Positions 1 to 6,821 of a stretch of 64,000 bases of DNA are shown here, piece by piece. The stretch comes from VAZQ01 sp963721005 (GTDB lineage Bacteria; Pseudomonadota; Alphaproteobacteria; Rhizobiales; Xanthobacteraceae), in assembly GCA_963721005.1 (NCBI GenBank), contig CAVRHR010000006.1, forward strand, positions 248,001-312,000, read 5' to 3'. Position 1 is the stretch's first letter; every line of letters starts with the position of its first letter. The notes under the pieces are model-generated. The model was not told the DNA's origin. It made no database searches and saw nothing but the letters and a program-made list of their open reading frames with translations. The position numbers were made by a program, and so were the translations under genes.

Positions 1-243
1 GGCGGGCGCCGCGACCGCCAGGTCGAACGCCTCGCCGGCATTGACCCGCTGAACCACCACCGCGGCGAGATCGACGCTGATATTGAGCTTGTGGCCGCTC
101 GCACGCTCGAATTCCGGGCCGGCCACGTTGAGCACGGTCCAAACCGCCCGCGGCGCCAGAACCTTGATCTCGGCCGCGTCGGCTGCCGGAGCGGCAAACA
201 GCGTCATCGTGACGACGGCGAATAGAGCTGAGCGGATTTTCAT
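1..243 (-). CDS. ModA-like ABC transporter substrate-binding protein (partial, C-terminus off the left edge)
   Basis: The reading frame starts at an ATG at 243 and runs leftwards off the window, giving the first 81 residues. Residues 1-22 form a signal peptide (Lys/Arg start, hydrophobic core, cleavage near ADAAE). The mature start AEIKVLAPRAVWTVL and the later FDLAVAAPA resemble the first strands of molybdate-type (ModA/SBP_bac_11) periplasmic binding proteins. Family resemblance is by eye over a short stretch; the ligand cannot be judged and many such proteins bind something other than molybdate. Its promoter side faces the palindromic element at 280-384. Confidence 0.65.
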   Translation of the reverse strand, partial: MKIRSALFAVVTMTLFAAPAADAAEIKVLAPRAVWTVLNVAGPEFERASGHKLNISVDLAAVVVQRVNAGEAFDLAVAAPA

Positions 244-279
244 GACGGCCTCGCTGAAGAAATGCATTTGGTTTCGCGC

Positions 280-384
280 GTAGGATGGGTTGAGCCCTCG
301 CGAAACCCATCGACCATCGTTGATGGGTTTCGCATAGCCCGCGAAGACGGGCGTACACGCCCTTATGAACTCAACCCATCCTAC
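280..384. repeat. nested palindromic (MITE-like) intergenic element
   Basis: Outer arms GTAGGATGGGTTGAG at 280-294 and its exact reverse complement at 370-384 enclose an inner inverted pair, CGAAACCCATC at 301-311 and GATGGGTTTCG at 322-332. The outer and inner arms share the GATGGGTT core, so the element is a double hairpin. It lies between two minus-strand binding-protein genes. It carries no coding sequence. GTAGGATGGGTTGAG-type repeats are widespread in bacterial intergenic DNA (general knowledge). Confidence 0.8.
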
Positions 385-390
385 GAGCAA

Positions 391-1374
391 TCAATCGAGC
401 TGCAGGTTGAGCGCCTTGACGATCGGGGCCCACTTGCCGATGTCGGATTCGATCACTTTGGTGAGCTCCCGCGGCGGGCCGCCGAGCGCGTCGCCGGCGA
501 GCCGGTCGAGCGCGGCTTTCATCTCGGCGCCTTGCAGGGCCGTGTTGACGGCCCCGTTGAGCTTGCCGATCACCTCCGGCGGCGTGCCGGCCGGTGCCAA
601 CAGGCCGGTCCAGGCACTGGTCGAGAAATCCGGAAAACCGCTTTCGATCATGGTGGGCACATCGGGCAACAGCGGGCTGCGCTGGGTGCTGGTCACCGCC
701 AGCGCCCGCAACTGGCCGGCTTTGATCAACGGCAGCAGCACCGAGATGCCCTCGAAGGTGAATTGGATGTGGCCCCCGACCACGTCCTGGATCGAGGGTC
801 CGCCGCCCCGATAGGGCACGTGGATCACGTCGATCCCGGCCCGCGACTTGAAATATTCGCCGATCAGATGCGGCAGGGTGCCGATGCCGCCCGACGAAAA
901 GTTGATCATGCCGGGATGGGCCTTGGCGTCGGCGATCAGCTCGGCCACGGATTTCGCCGGTACCGATGGATTCACCACCAGGATGTTCGCGGTCGCCGCC
1001 ACCACCGCGATCGGGTCATAGCTCTTGATCGGATCGTAGCCGGCGCTCTTCTGCAGCATGGGGGCGATGACGAGCCCGCTCGAGCTGGAATAGAGCAGGG
1101 TATAGCCGTCCGCCGGGGCGCGCGCGGCCTCGGCCGAGCCGATGGTGTTGCCGGCGCCGCCGCGGTTGTCGATGATCACGCTCTGCCCCAGCATCGGCGA
1201 AATCTGGTTGGCGACCAGCCGGGCCATTACGTCGACCGGGCCGCCCGCCGGGGTCGGCACGATGATGTGGACCACTCGGCTCGGATATTTGTCCTGCGCC
1301 ACCGCAGCGTCCCAGCGCAGCGGCGCGAGCAGGAGAGCGAATGCGGCTGCCAGCCGCGCGCGGTCAGGGGTCAC
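391..1374 (-). CDS. tripartite tricarboxylate transporter (Bug/TctC family) substrate-binding protein
   Basis: A 327-residue periplasmic binding protein with a signal peptide ending near residue 26. Family hallmarks are visible: IIVPTPAGGPVDVMARLVA near the mature N-terminus, the NRGGAGNTIGSAEAARAPADGYT block, the PYRGGGPSIQDVVGG block and GLLAPAGTPPEVIGKLN near the C-terminus. Length is normal for the family. Bug proteins bind carboxylates or other small organic acids, but the ligand cannot be read from sequence. No TctA or TctB membrane subunit lies nearby, so this is an orphan binding protein, as is common in betaproteobacteria and Bradyrhizobium relatives. It is followed downstream by the palindromic element at 280-384. 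Confidence 0.92.
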   Translation of the reverse strand: MTPDRARLAAAFALLLAPLRWDAAVAQDKYPSRVVHIIVPTPAGGPVDVMARLVANQISPMLGQSVIIDNRGGAGNTIGSAEAARAPADGYTLLYSSSSGLVIAPMLQKSAGYDPIKSYDPIAVVAATANILVVNPSVPAKSVAELIADAKAHPGMINFSSGGIGTLPHLIGEYFKSRAGIDVIHVPYRGGGPSIQDVVGGHIQFTFEGISVLLPLIKAGQLRALAVTSTQRSPLLPDVPTMIESGFPDFSTSAWTGLLAPAGTPPEVIGKLNGAVNTALQGAEMKAALDRLAGDALGGPPRELTKVIESDIGKWAPIVKALNLQLD

Positions 1375-1448
1375 GATATTCTCCCTCGCACGTCCAGATC
1401 ATCAATCCCGGTGCCGGCGCGCGAACCCGGGCGGAGCGCATTCGGTGT

Positions 1449-2156
1449 TCAGGTATGCCGGCCGACCGCCTTCTCCAGGATGCGCACCATGTCGTTGTAG
1501 CCGCGGGCGCGGGCATAATCGATCGCGGTCTTGCCCTGGCGATCCTTGATGTCGCCGTTGGCGCGGGCCGCGACCAGCGCCTCGACCGTGTCGATGTGCT
1601 GCTTGCTGCCGTTGCCGAGCACGACCGCGGTGATCAAGGCGGTCCAGCCGCGCCCGTTGACGTGGTCGATATCCGCCTTGGCCTCGATCAGCGCCCGCAC
1701 GATATCGACGAACCCGAGCTGGGCGGCGGTGATCAAGGCGCTGCCGTCGTCACGGCCGGTTACGGCGCGGGCATTGGCGCCGGCGGCCAGCGCGGTCTTG
1801 AGCATCTCGACGTCGTTGTTGATGGCCGCGATGGCGAGGACGTCATAGCCGTCCGCATCGCGTGCATTGGGGTTGGCGCCGAGCCGCAGCAGCGCCTGGG
1901 CGGCGGCCTGCTGGCGGCGGAAAGCCGCCACCAGGAGCGGGGTGCGGCTTCTGGAATCCTGGACGTTCGGCTTCTCGCCATCGGCCACCAGCTGCTCGAT
2001 GGCGGCGACGTCGCCGGTGGCGGCGGCCGCATGCAGGCCGGCATAGATCTTGAGCTCGCGCTCGCTCGGCGGCGTCTGCGCCATGAGGGCGGCGGGAATC
2101 GCAGTGAGCAGCGCGAGCGCCGCGGCGATCGGCAACAGTGCGAAGCGGCAAATCAT
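1449..2156 (-). CDS. secreted ankyrin-repeat protein
   Basis: A 235-residue protein beginning MICRFALLP, with a signal peptide to about residue 27 and then about six ankyrin repeats (GLHAAAATGDVAAIEQLV, TPLLVAAFRRQQ, GYDVLAIAAINNDVEMLKT, SALITAAQLGFVDIVRALI, GWTALITAVVLGN, GKTAIDYARARGYNDMVRIL). I placed the start at 2156 because a signal peptide follows directly; the open frame extends 36 codons further upstream with no signal-like sequence. Ankyrin repeats bind other proteins, so a periplasmic scaffold or inhibitor role is likely; no partner is evident. Its stop lies about 75 bases before the start of the Bug protein on the same strand. Confidence 0.85.
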   Translation of the reverse strand: MICRFALLPIAAALALLTAIPAALMAQTPPSERELKIYAGLHAAAATGDVAAIEQLVADGEKPNVQDSRSRTPLLVAAFRRQQAAAQALLRLGANPNARDADGYDVLAIAAINNDVEMLKTALAAGANARAVTGRDDGSALITAAQLGFVDIVRALIEAKADIDHVNGRGWTALITAVVLGNGSKQHIDTVEALVAARANGDIKDRQGKTAIDYARARGYNDMVRILEKAVGRHT

Positions 2157-2334
2157 GGCCGTCTCCGGTGATCGGAAGCCCAACGCCCCGATGAGCCGAA
2201 ATCCTAGCACGACTCGCCGCCGGGACGACGCAAGTTTGTGGATCGCAAATGGCGCCGTGGACAAAAAGCCGCGCGGCGCAGGCGGGGCCGGGACGCATCC
2301 CGGCCGGATCGGAATTTCGGTTTGCTTGGGTGGG

Positions 2335-2604
2335 CTACTTGGGCAGGCGGTCGGTGGTGACCAGCCGAACGGCGCGGACCTGGCCGGAGGCCTGGGTGCG
2401 GTCGCGCAGGCAATTGACGCCGTAATAGGGCCAGACCTGCTCGGTGCAGTCGCTGCCGAGCGGGCGGTAATCGAGCCGATCGGTCTTGGCGATGGGGGAG
2501 GAGGTGCCGGCTTCCACCGCCGGGCTGAATCCCGGCAGGGCCAACACCAGAGCGGCCCCTACGGCGGCTGCGGCGACGGCTGAAAGAATCCGATAGATCA
2601 ACAT
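2335..2604 (-). CDS. small secreted or membrane-anchored hypothetical protein
   Basis: An 89-residue product starting MLIYRIL, with a single hydrophobic N-terminal segment (about residues 5-28) and a short polar remainder, TDRLDYRPLGSDCTEQVWPYYGVNCLRD. Two cysteines (in SDCTEQ and NCLRD) are about 13 residues apart and could form a periplasmic disulphide. I recognise the WPYY..CLRD pattern as recurring in Bradyrhizobium-type genomes but know no function. The alternative start five codons upstream would add MGGCN. Confidence 0.7.
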   Translation of the reverse strand: MLIYRILSAVAAAAVGAALVLALPGFSPAVEAGTSSPIAKTDRLDYRPLGSDCTEQVWPYYGVNCLRDRTQASGQVRAVRLVTTDRLPK

Positions 2605-2759
2605 GTTGCATCCCCCCATTCATGCGCCCGTTCAGGCGCCGTCGCCACCCTCTTACTGGTTAGTGGCGCCACTGCGCCAAAAGGTTCATCTGGCCGCGGC
2701 TTTTTTGGCCGATGGCCGGCGGCTGGCTGGGGATGCTTGCGGTTGCCACTGCCGGCAGG

Positions 2760-2856
2760 CTAGAGCGGCTTCCAGAAAGAAACCCCTCCAGCTTTTTTGC
2801 ATTTGTCGCATTTTCGGACGGAAAACCGGTTTCCACTTTTCCTGAAAATGCTCTAG
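2760..2856. repeat. palindromic intergenic element with CTAGAGC ends
   Basis: Terminal inverted repeats CTAGAGC (2760-2766) and GCTCTAG (2850-2856) enclose an inner pair GCATTTTC (2808-2815) and GAAAATGC (2844-2851) around the self-complementary AACCGGTT. The last 20 bases (2837-2856) recur exactly at 55645-55664. The element ends 10 bases before the coaD start codon, so it forms the coaD leader. This looks like the GAAAACCGGTTTCC-type repeat scattered through Rhizobiales genomes. Confidence 0.75.
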
Positions 2857-2866
2857 ACCGCGAGCC

Positions 2867-3364
2867 ATGCCGCGTGTCGCGCTCTTTCCCGGCTCGTTCG
2901 ATCCGGTGACCAACGGCCATCTGGACCTGGTGCGCCAGTCTGCCCGGCTGGCCGACCGGCTGGTGCTGGCGATCGGAACCCACCCCGGCAAGACGCCGTT
3001 GTTCAGCGCGCCGGAGCGGATGGCCATGCTCGAAGCCGCCTGCGGGCCGCTCGCACGTGCTGCCGGCTGCGAGCTGCGCTGCATCACCTTCGCGGACCTC
3101 GTGGTGGCGGCGGCGCGGCGGGAAGGCGCGAGCCTGCTGATCCGAGGCTTGCGCGGGGTCGCGGATTTCGATTACGAAATGGAGATGGCCGGCATGAATG
3201 GCATGATGGCCGCCGATCTGCAGACGGTGTTCCTGCCGGCCTCGCCGGCGGTCCGCCCGATCACCGCCACACTGGTCAGGCAGATCGCATCCATGGGCGG
3301 CGACGTGACGGCCTTCGTGCCGCCCGCGGTCGCGCTGCAGCTCAAGGCGAAGTTCGCAGGCTGA
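2867..3364 (+). CDS. coaD: phosphopantetheine adenylyltransferase
   Basis: Penultimate step of coenzyme A synthesis: 4'-phosphopantetheine plus ATP gives dephospho-CoA and pyrophosphate. The 165-residue protein has the nucleotidyl-transferase signature FPGSFDPVTNGHLDLV at residues 6-21, with the catalytic TNGH histidine, and the substrate-binding block LIRGLRGVADFDYEMEMA near residue 90. Length matches bacterial CoaD. The start lies 10 bases after a palindromic repeat and I see no good Shine-Dalgarno sequence, so the initiation region is unusual. The next gene begins 94 bases downstream on the same strand. Confidence 0.97.
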   Translation: MPRVALFPGSFDPVTNGHLDLVRQSARLADRLVLAIGTHPGKTPLFSAPERMAMLEAACGPLARAAGCELRCITFADLVVAAARREGASLLIRGLRGVADFDYEMEMAGMNGMMAADLQTVFLPASPAVRPITATLVRQIASMGGDVTAFVPPAVALQLKAKFAG

Positions 3365-3458
3365 AGCATCTTCAGGAACAAGCATGCCCCCGCGAATGCG
3401 GAGGCGGTCTCTGGTTTTCGTTCCAATATGTCGGTCAATCATCCATCCGGGAGCTCCC

Positions 3459-4025
3459 ATGACACGCTTGGTTCATCTGTTCGCCGTTCTGGCCGCGCTG
3501 ATCTGCGCGGTGCCCGCGATCGCCCAGCCGCTGCCGGCCGGGGTGGATCCGCAGAACACCATCCTCATCGATACTAAATACGGCCGCATCGTCATGAAGC
3601 TGCGGCCTGATCTGGCGCCCAAGCATGCGGAGCGGCTCAAGCAGCTGGCGCGCGACAAATATTACGACAATGTGCCGTTCCACCGGGTCATCGCCGGCTT
3701 CATGGCGCAGACCGGCGACGGCCAGAACGGCGACGGCACCGGCGGCTCGAAATATCCCAACGTGCCGGCCGAGTTCACCCAAACGCCGTTCAAGCGCGGC
3801 GTGGTCGGCATGGCGCGCACCAATGATCCGAACTCGGCCAACAGCCAGTTCTTCATCATGTTCGGCGACGGCGCCTTCCTCAACGGCAAGTACACCGTGG
3901 TGGGTGAGGTGGTCTCCGGCATGGAGGTGGTCGACAAGCTCAAAAAGGGCGCGGAGGCGCAGAACGGCTCGGTCACTGACCCCGACCGCATGCTCAAGGT
4001 GCAAGTCGCGGCCGACGCCAAATGA
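3459..4025 (+). CDS. exported cyclophilin-type peptidyl-prolyl isomerase
   Basis: A 188-residue protein. The start at 3459 is followed at once by a signal peptide (MTRLVHLFAVLAALICAVPA, cleavage near AIAQ), so it acts in the periplasm. Cyclophilin motifs are intact: VPFHRVIAGFMAQTGD with the catalytic Arg, MARTNDPNSANSQFFI and LNGKYTVVGEV. It isomerises X-Pro peptide bonds during protein folding. It opens a four-gene run (3459-5691) that closes with a second, cytosolic cyclophilin, with two related periplasmic proteins between. Resembles PpiA by location; naming by homology only. Confidence 0.93.
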   Translation: MTRLVHLFAVLAALICAVPAIAQPLPAGVDPQNTILIDTKYGRIVMKLRPDLAPKHAERLKQLARDKYYDNVPFHRVIAGFMAQTGDGQNGDGTGGSKYPNVPAEFTQTPFKRGVVGMARTNDPNSANSQFFIMFGDGAFLNGKYTVVGEVVSGMEVVDKLKKGAEAQNGSVTDPDRMLKVQVAADAK

Positions 4026-4035
4026 GGAGGTTCGC

Positions 4036-4683
4036 ATGCGCCGCATCCGGGTCTTGCTCGCGGCCGCGGCCATAGTGGGAGGAGGCGAAGCGCTGGGTGC
4101 GGCTCCGGCGGACGCGCAGTGCAGCGTGTTCAGCCGGCGCCCTTGCGTGCCCAACGTCTGCAGCGTGCTCAGCCGCCACCCCTGCGTCCCGGAGCCGCTC
4201 TATCCGTTCGGCGAAAATCTGCAATTGACCATCGTGAGCGGCGCCACCGACCAGCCCGCCGACGGGCCTGACGCCGCTGCCGCTTCGGCGGCTAACGCCG
4301 CTTCGGCGGCTAACGCCGCATCGGCGGCGGAGGCCAAGACCGAGGGGGAAAGCCCACTCGACGCCGCGCATCGGCTGGACACCATCGCCGACATGTTCGG
4401 CGCGTTGCGGGCCTGCTGGCTGCCGCCACGGCAGGACGAGGCGCGGCCCGGCATGCAAATGTCGGTGCGGCTGAGCTTCACGCGCGGCGGCCAGATGATC
4501 GGCGCGCCGCGGGTGACCTATGCCAGTCCGGATGCGCCGGCGGCGGCCAGGGACATCTACCGCGACGCCATCATGGCGGCGCTCACACGTTGTACGCCGT
4601 TGCCCTTTACGGCGGGCCTCGGCGGCGCGCTCGCCGGCCGGCCGATCGCGATCCGCTACGTCGACAATCGGAACGCGCAATGA
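4036..4683 (+). CDS. secreted protein with TonB/TolA C-terminal-like domain
   Basis: A 215-residue product preceded by a strong AGGAGG at 4025-4030 only 10 bases after the isomerase stop. Residues 1-28 are a signal peptide. A Cys-rich segment (CSVFSRRPCVPNVCSVLSRH) repeats the pattern CSV.SR.PCVP twice. An Ala-rich low-complexity linker is made from an 18-base tandem repeat. Residues from about 115 on (DMFGALRACWLPP, QMSVRLSFTRGGQMIGAPRV, LTRCTPLPFTAGLG, GRPIAIRYVDNR) follow the TonB/TolA C-terminal pattern: strand, dG-type turn, helix with a CTPLPF motif, final strand. The next gene is a paralogue of this domain. Function unknown; a periplasmic interaction partner is a guess. Confidence 0.8.
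   Translation: MRRIRVLLAAAAIVGGGEALGAAPADAQCSVFSRRPCVPNVCSVLSRHPCVPEPLYPFGENLQLTIVSGATDQPADGPDAAAASAANAASAANAASAAEAKTEGESPLDAAHRLDTIADMFGALRACWLPPRQDEARPGMQMSVRLSFTRGGQMIGAPRVTYASPDAPAAARDIYRDAIMAALTRCTPLPFTAGLGGALAGRPIAIRYVDNRNAQ
4279..4332 (+). repeat. 18-bp in-frame tandem repeat (three copies)
   Basis: GCCGCTTCGGCGGCTAAC occurs exactly at 4279-4296 and 4297-4314, with a diverged third copy at 4315-4332. The unit is six codons (AASAAN), so expansion or contraction changes linker length without a frameshift. Confidence 0.9.
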
Positions 4684-5237
4684 CCATGCCGGCCGCCGCG
4701 CCCGCGATCTGCATCGCGCTCGCGGCGGCGGCCTTGGCGCTCTGCTCGAACGCATTCGCCCGCTTGCCGGCCCATGAACCGACCCACGAACCGACCCATG
4801 AATTGAGCCATGAACCGACCGGACCGGCCGCGGCCCACGATCAGGCCCTGTGGCTGGCCCAAGACGGCGGCTCCGAGCCGGGCGACACCAAAAAGTCGGT
4901 CAACACCATCGCGGAGGTGTTTGCCGCCTTGGAGGCCTGCTGGGTTCCGCCGACGCTCGCGCAGGCGCGGGCCGGCATGCAGATCACCGTGATGGTGAGC
5001 TTCAAGCGCAGCGGCGAGCTGCTCGGCAAGCCGCGCATCACCTACGAAACCCCCGAGGCCTCAGACGACGAGCGGCTGGCCTACCGGATCGCCATGGCGG
5101 AGGCGCTGCGCCGCTGCACCCCCTTGCGGTTCACCGATGCGCTCGGTAATGCGCTCGCCGGGCGCCCGCTCACCTTGCGCTTCATCGACAACCGAAAACT
5201 CAAGCAGGCAGGAACAGCTGATGTCAGAGAGTGCTGA
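4680..5237 (+). CDS. secreted TonB/TolA C-terminal-like protein, paralogue of the preceding gene
   Basis: A 185-residue product translationally coupled to the gene before it (ATGA overlap at 4680-4683). Residues 1-27 form a signal peptide, followed by a His/Glu/Pro repeat (HEPT units) and then a domain clearly homologous to the upstream protein: IAEVFAALEACWVPP, MQITVMVSFKRSGELLGKPRI, LRRCTPLRFTDALG, GRPLTLRFIDNR. The paired paralogues suggest a local duplication and perhaps a heteromeric periplasmic complex. The C-terminal 17 bases overlap the next gene's start. No function can be assigned. Confidence 0.8.
   Translation: MTMPAAAPAICIALAAAALALCSNAFARLPAHEPTHEPTHELSHEPTGPAAAHDQALWLAQDGGSEPGDTKKSVNTIAEVFAALEACWVPPTLAQARAGMQITVMVSFKRSGELLGKPRITYETPEASDDERLAYRIAMAEALRRCTPLRFTDALGNALAGRPLTLRFIDNRKLKQAGTADVREC
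4773..4820 (+). repeat. 12-bp in-frame tandem repeat (four copies, HEPT linker)
   Basis: Units CATGAACCGACC (4773-4784), CACGAACCGACC (4785-4796), CATGAATTGAGC (4797-4808) and CATGAACCGACC (4809-4820) encode HEPT-HEPT-HELS-HEPT just after the signal peptide. Confidence 0.9.
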
Positions 5238-5691
5238 AGGCGACCAGAACCTCATCCTGGAGACCACCAAGGGCCCGATCCTGATCGCGCTGCGGCCCGA
5301 TCTGGCGCCCGCTCACGTGGCGCGCATCAAGGAGCTGGTGGGGGAGGGGTTCTACGACGGGGTCGCCTTCCACCGGGTGATCGACGGCTTCATGGCGCAG
5401 ACCGGCTGCCCACAAGGAACCGGCACCGGCGGCTCGGGCCAGAAGCTCAAGGCCGAGTTCTCCAAGGAGAAGCACGTGCGCGGGACCGTATCGATGGCGC
5501 GCGCCCAGAGCCCGGATTCCGGCGACAGCCAGTTCTTCATCTGCTTCGAGGAATTGCCATGGCTCAACGGCCAGTACACGGTGTGGGGCCAGGTGGTCGA
5601 GGGGATGGACAATGTCGACAAGATCAAGCGGGGCGAGCCGGTGACCGACCCGGACCGGATCGTTTCGGCCCGCCTGGCGGATGCTGCATAA
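5221..5691 (+). CDS. ppiB: cytosolic cyclophilin-type peptidyl-prolyl isomerase
   Basis: A 156-residue cyclophilin without a signal peptide, so cytosolic, in contrast to the exported paralogue at 3459. Motifs: VAFHRVIDGFMAQTGCPQGT, MARAQSPDSGDSQFFICF, LNGQYTVWGQVVEGMD. The ATG at 5221 overlaps the end of the upstream gene by 17 bases and has an AGGAA about 8 bases before it, indicating translational coupling within the four-gene unit. Length matches bacterial PpiB. The symbol is by similarity and location. Confidence 0.93.
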   Translation: MSESAEGDQNLILETTKGPILIALRPDLAPAHVARIKELVGEGFYDGVAFHRVIDGFMAQTGCPQGTGTGGSGQKLKAEFSKEKHVRGTVSMARAQSPDSGDSQFFICFEELPWLNGQYTVWGQVVEGMDNVDKIKRGEPVTDPDRIVSARLADAA

Positions 5692-5766
5692 GCGCTCGTT
5701 ATGTTCGATGGTTCATAACCGGGTCGGGTAAGACCGGCTTCGACGCGAGCCCCGATCACATTTGCG

Positions 5767-5970
5767 TCAAGCCGCCCATTGGGGCGGTGCCGAGGATTCG
5801 GCATCGCGCACCCAGGCTTCCTTGGCAAACCATTCGTGCTCGACCTGGCACACCGGGCAATAGACCCGCGCAAAAAACACCGGGGTCGCATTGAAGCTGG
5901 CGCGATCGGCCACGATGCCGGTCGAAATGTCGTGTCCCGTCTGCGGACATTTGACCATGACGGTGCCCAT
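5767..5970 (-). CDS. small zinc-ribbon-like conserved hypothetical protein
   Basis: A 67-residue protein beginning MGTVMVKCPQTGHDIST. It carries two well-spaced cysteine sets, a single CP..G near the N-terminus and CPVC in the middle (VYCPVCQVEHEWFAKEAW), which could bind zinc. This short protein pattern (CP.TG..I.TGI..D...F) recurs in Bradyrhizobium relatives with no assigned role. I chose the internal ATG at 5970 because the conserved part starts there; the open frame continues upstream to 6108 without protein-like character. It converges on the ppiB gene. Confidence 0.72.
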   Translation of the reverse strand: MGTVMVKCPQTGHDISTGIVADRASFNATPVFFARVYCPVCQVEHEWFAKEAWVRDAESSAPPQWAA

Positions 5971-6235
5971 GAAACGCTCCTGGTGCGAGAGGTGTGCGGC
6001 TTCCACTGGCCGCGACGGTAACGTTCGCATGCGAAGGTTGTTTGACGGCGGCAAGGTCATATTGAGAATTGGATGACAATAAGGCGACGCGGCGATGGTG
6101 CGGTGCACGCTCGGATACCCGGCAATTCAATTGATTTTGATCCGTCGAATTAATCCGTCGTGATGGAACCGGGCCTAGACAATCGCGTTACCCGTCGCGT
6201 TGAGCCAACGCCACCGGTCCATATAAGGGAAAGCC

Positions 6236-6523
6236 ATGCCTGGAACCCAGCTGCAGAACGACGCGCGAATTCAAGCCTTCGTACCGTCGCAGTCGCGGAA
6301 GCGCTACGTGGTGGTGCGGCGGGAGGATGTCTGGTTCATTGCGTTCAACGGCGAGGATTTCGGCCCTTACAAGACCGAGCGCGAGGCCAAGCTGTTCGCC
6401 ATCGACGCGGCCTACAAGCTCGGCGAGAAGGGCGAAGAGCCCGAGGTGCTGGTGGCGGACGAGGCCGGCACGATGGCGCCGGTCTGGGTCTACGGACGGC
6501 ATCCTTATCCGCCGCGTGAGTAG
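6236..6523 (+). CDS. DUF2188-like small protein
   Basis: A 95-residue protein with GGGAAAG upstream of the ATG. The central stretch KRYVVVRREDVWFIAF, then FGPYKTEREAKLFAIDAAYKLGEKG, fits the DUF2188 pattern (a beta hairpin followed by a helix, seen in short proteins of about 60-100 residues). No molecular function is known for the family. Stands alone between convergent and divergent neighbours. Family assignment is by eye. Confidence 0.7.
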   Translation: MPGTQLQNDARIQAFVPSQSRKRYVVVRREDVWFIAFNGEDFGPYKTEREAKLFAIDAAYKLGEKGEEPEVLVADEAGTMAPVWVYGRHPYPPRE

Positions 6524-6628
6524 CGGCGCCCAGCGACGGCGCGCACAAATTTTTCGGCGCAGAAAAGACCGCCCTTAGTGAGATAGGCACGGCGCTTCAC
6601 TCCCTCGCCCCGCCGGAGCCCCTCAGCC

Positions 6629-6719
6629 CTCCTTCTCCCCGCGCGAAGTCGGATATATCCGACTTCGCCACCATTCATGTCCAAAGTCGGATAAATCCGA
6701 CTTTGGATGGGAGAAGGAG
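6629..6719. repeat. palindromic element containing two AAGTCGGAT hairpins
   Basis: Outer arms CTCCTTCTCCC (6629-6639) and GGGAGAAGGAG (6709-6719) are exact inverted repeats. Inside are a perfect 26-base palindrome at 6643-6668, built around AAGTCGGATATATCCGACTT, and a second near-perfect palindrome at 6681-6706 built on AAAGTCGGATAAATCCGACTTT-like arms. The element occupies the queA leader. Elements of this sort are common between genes in Bradyrhizobium-type genomes. Confidence 0.85.
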
Positions 6720-6821
6720 TGAAATGCAGTGCGTCCCTAAGACCCGGGTCGGAGAAGACGTGTTGCAGGGCAGGCCGGTTTGTGCGAACCGCCTCGGTGA
6801 GCACGAACCTCGGGCCCTGCC

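Noticed and set aside
6524..6821. A preQ1 riboswitch before queA
   Set aside because: The leader is filled by a palindromic repeat; the C-rich preQ1 aptamer loop and pseudoknot pattern are not visible.
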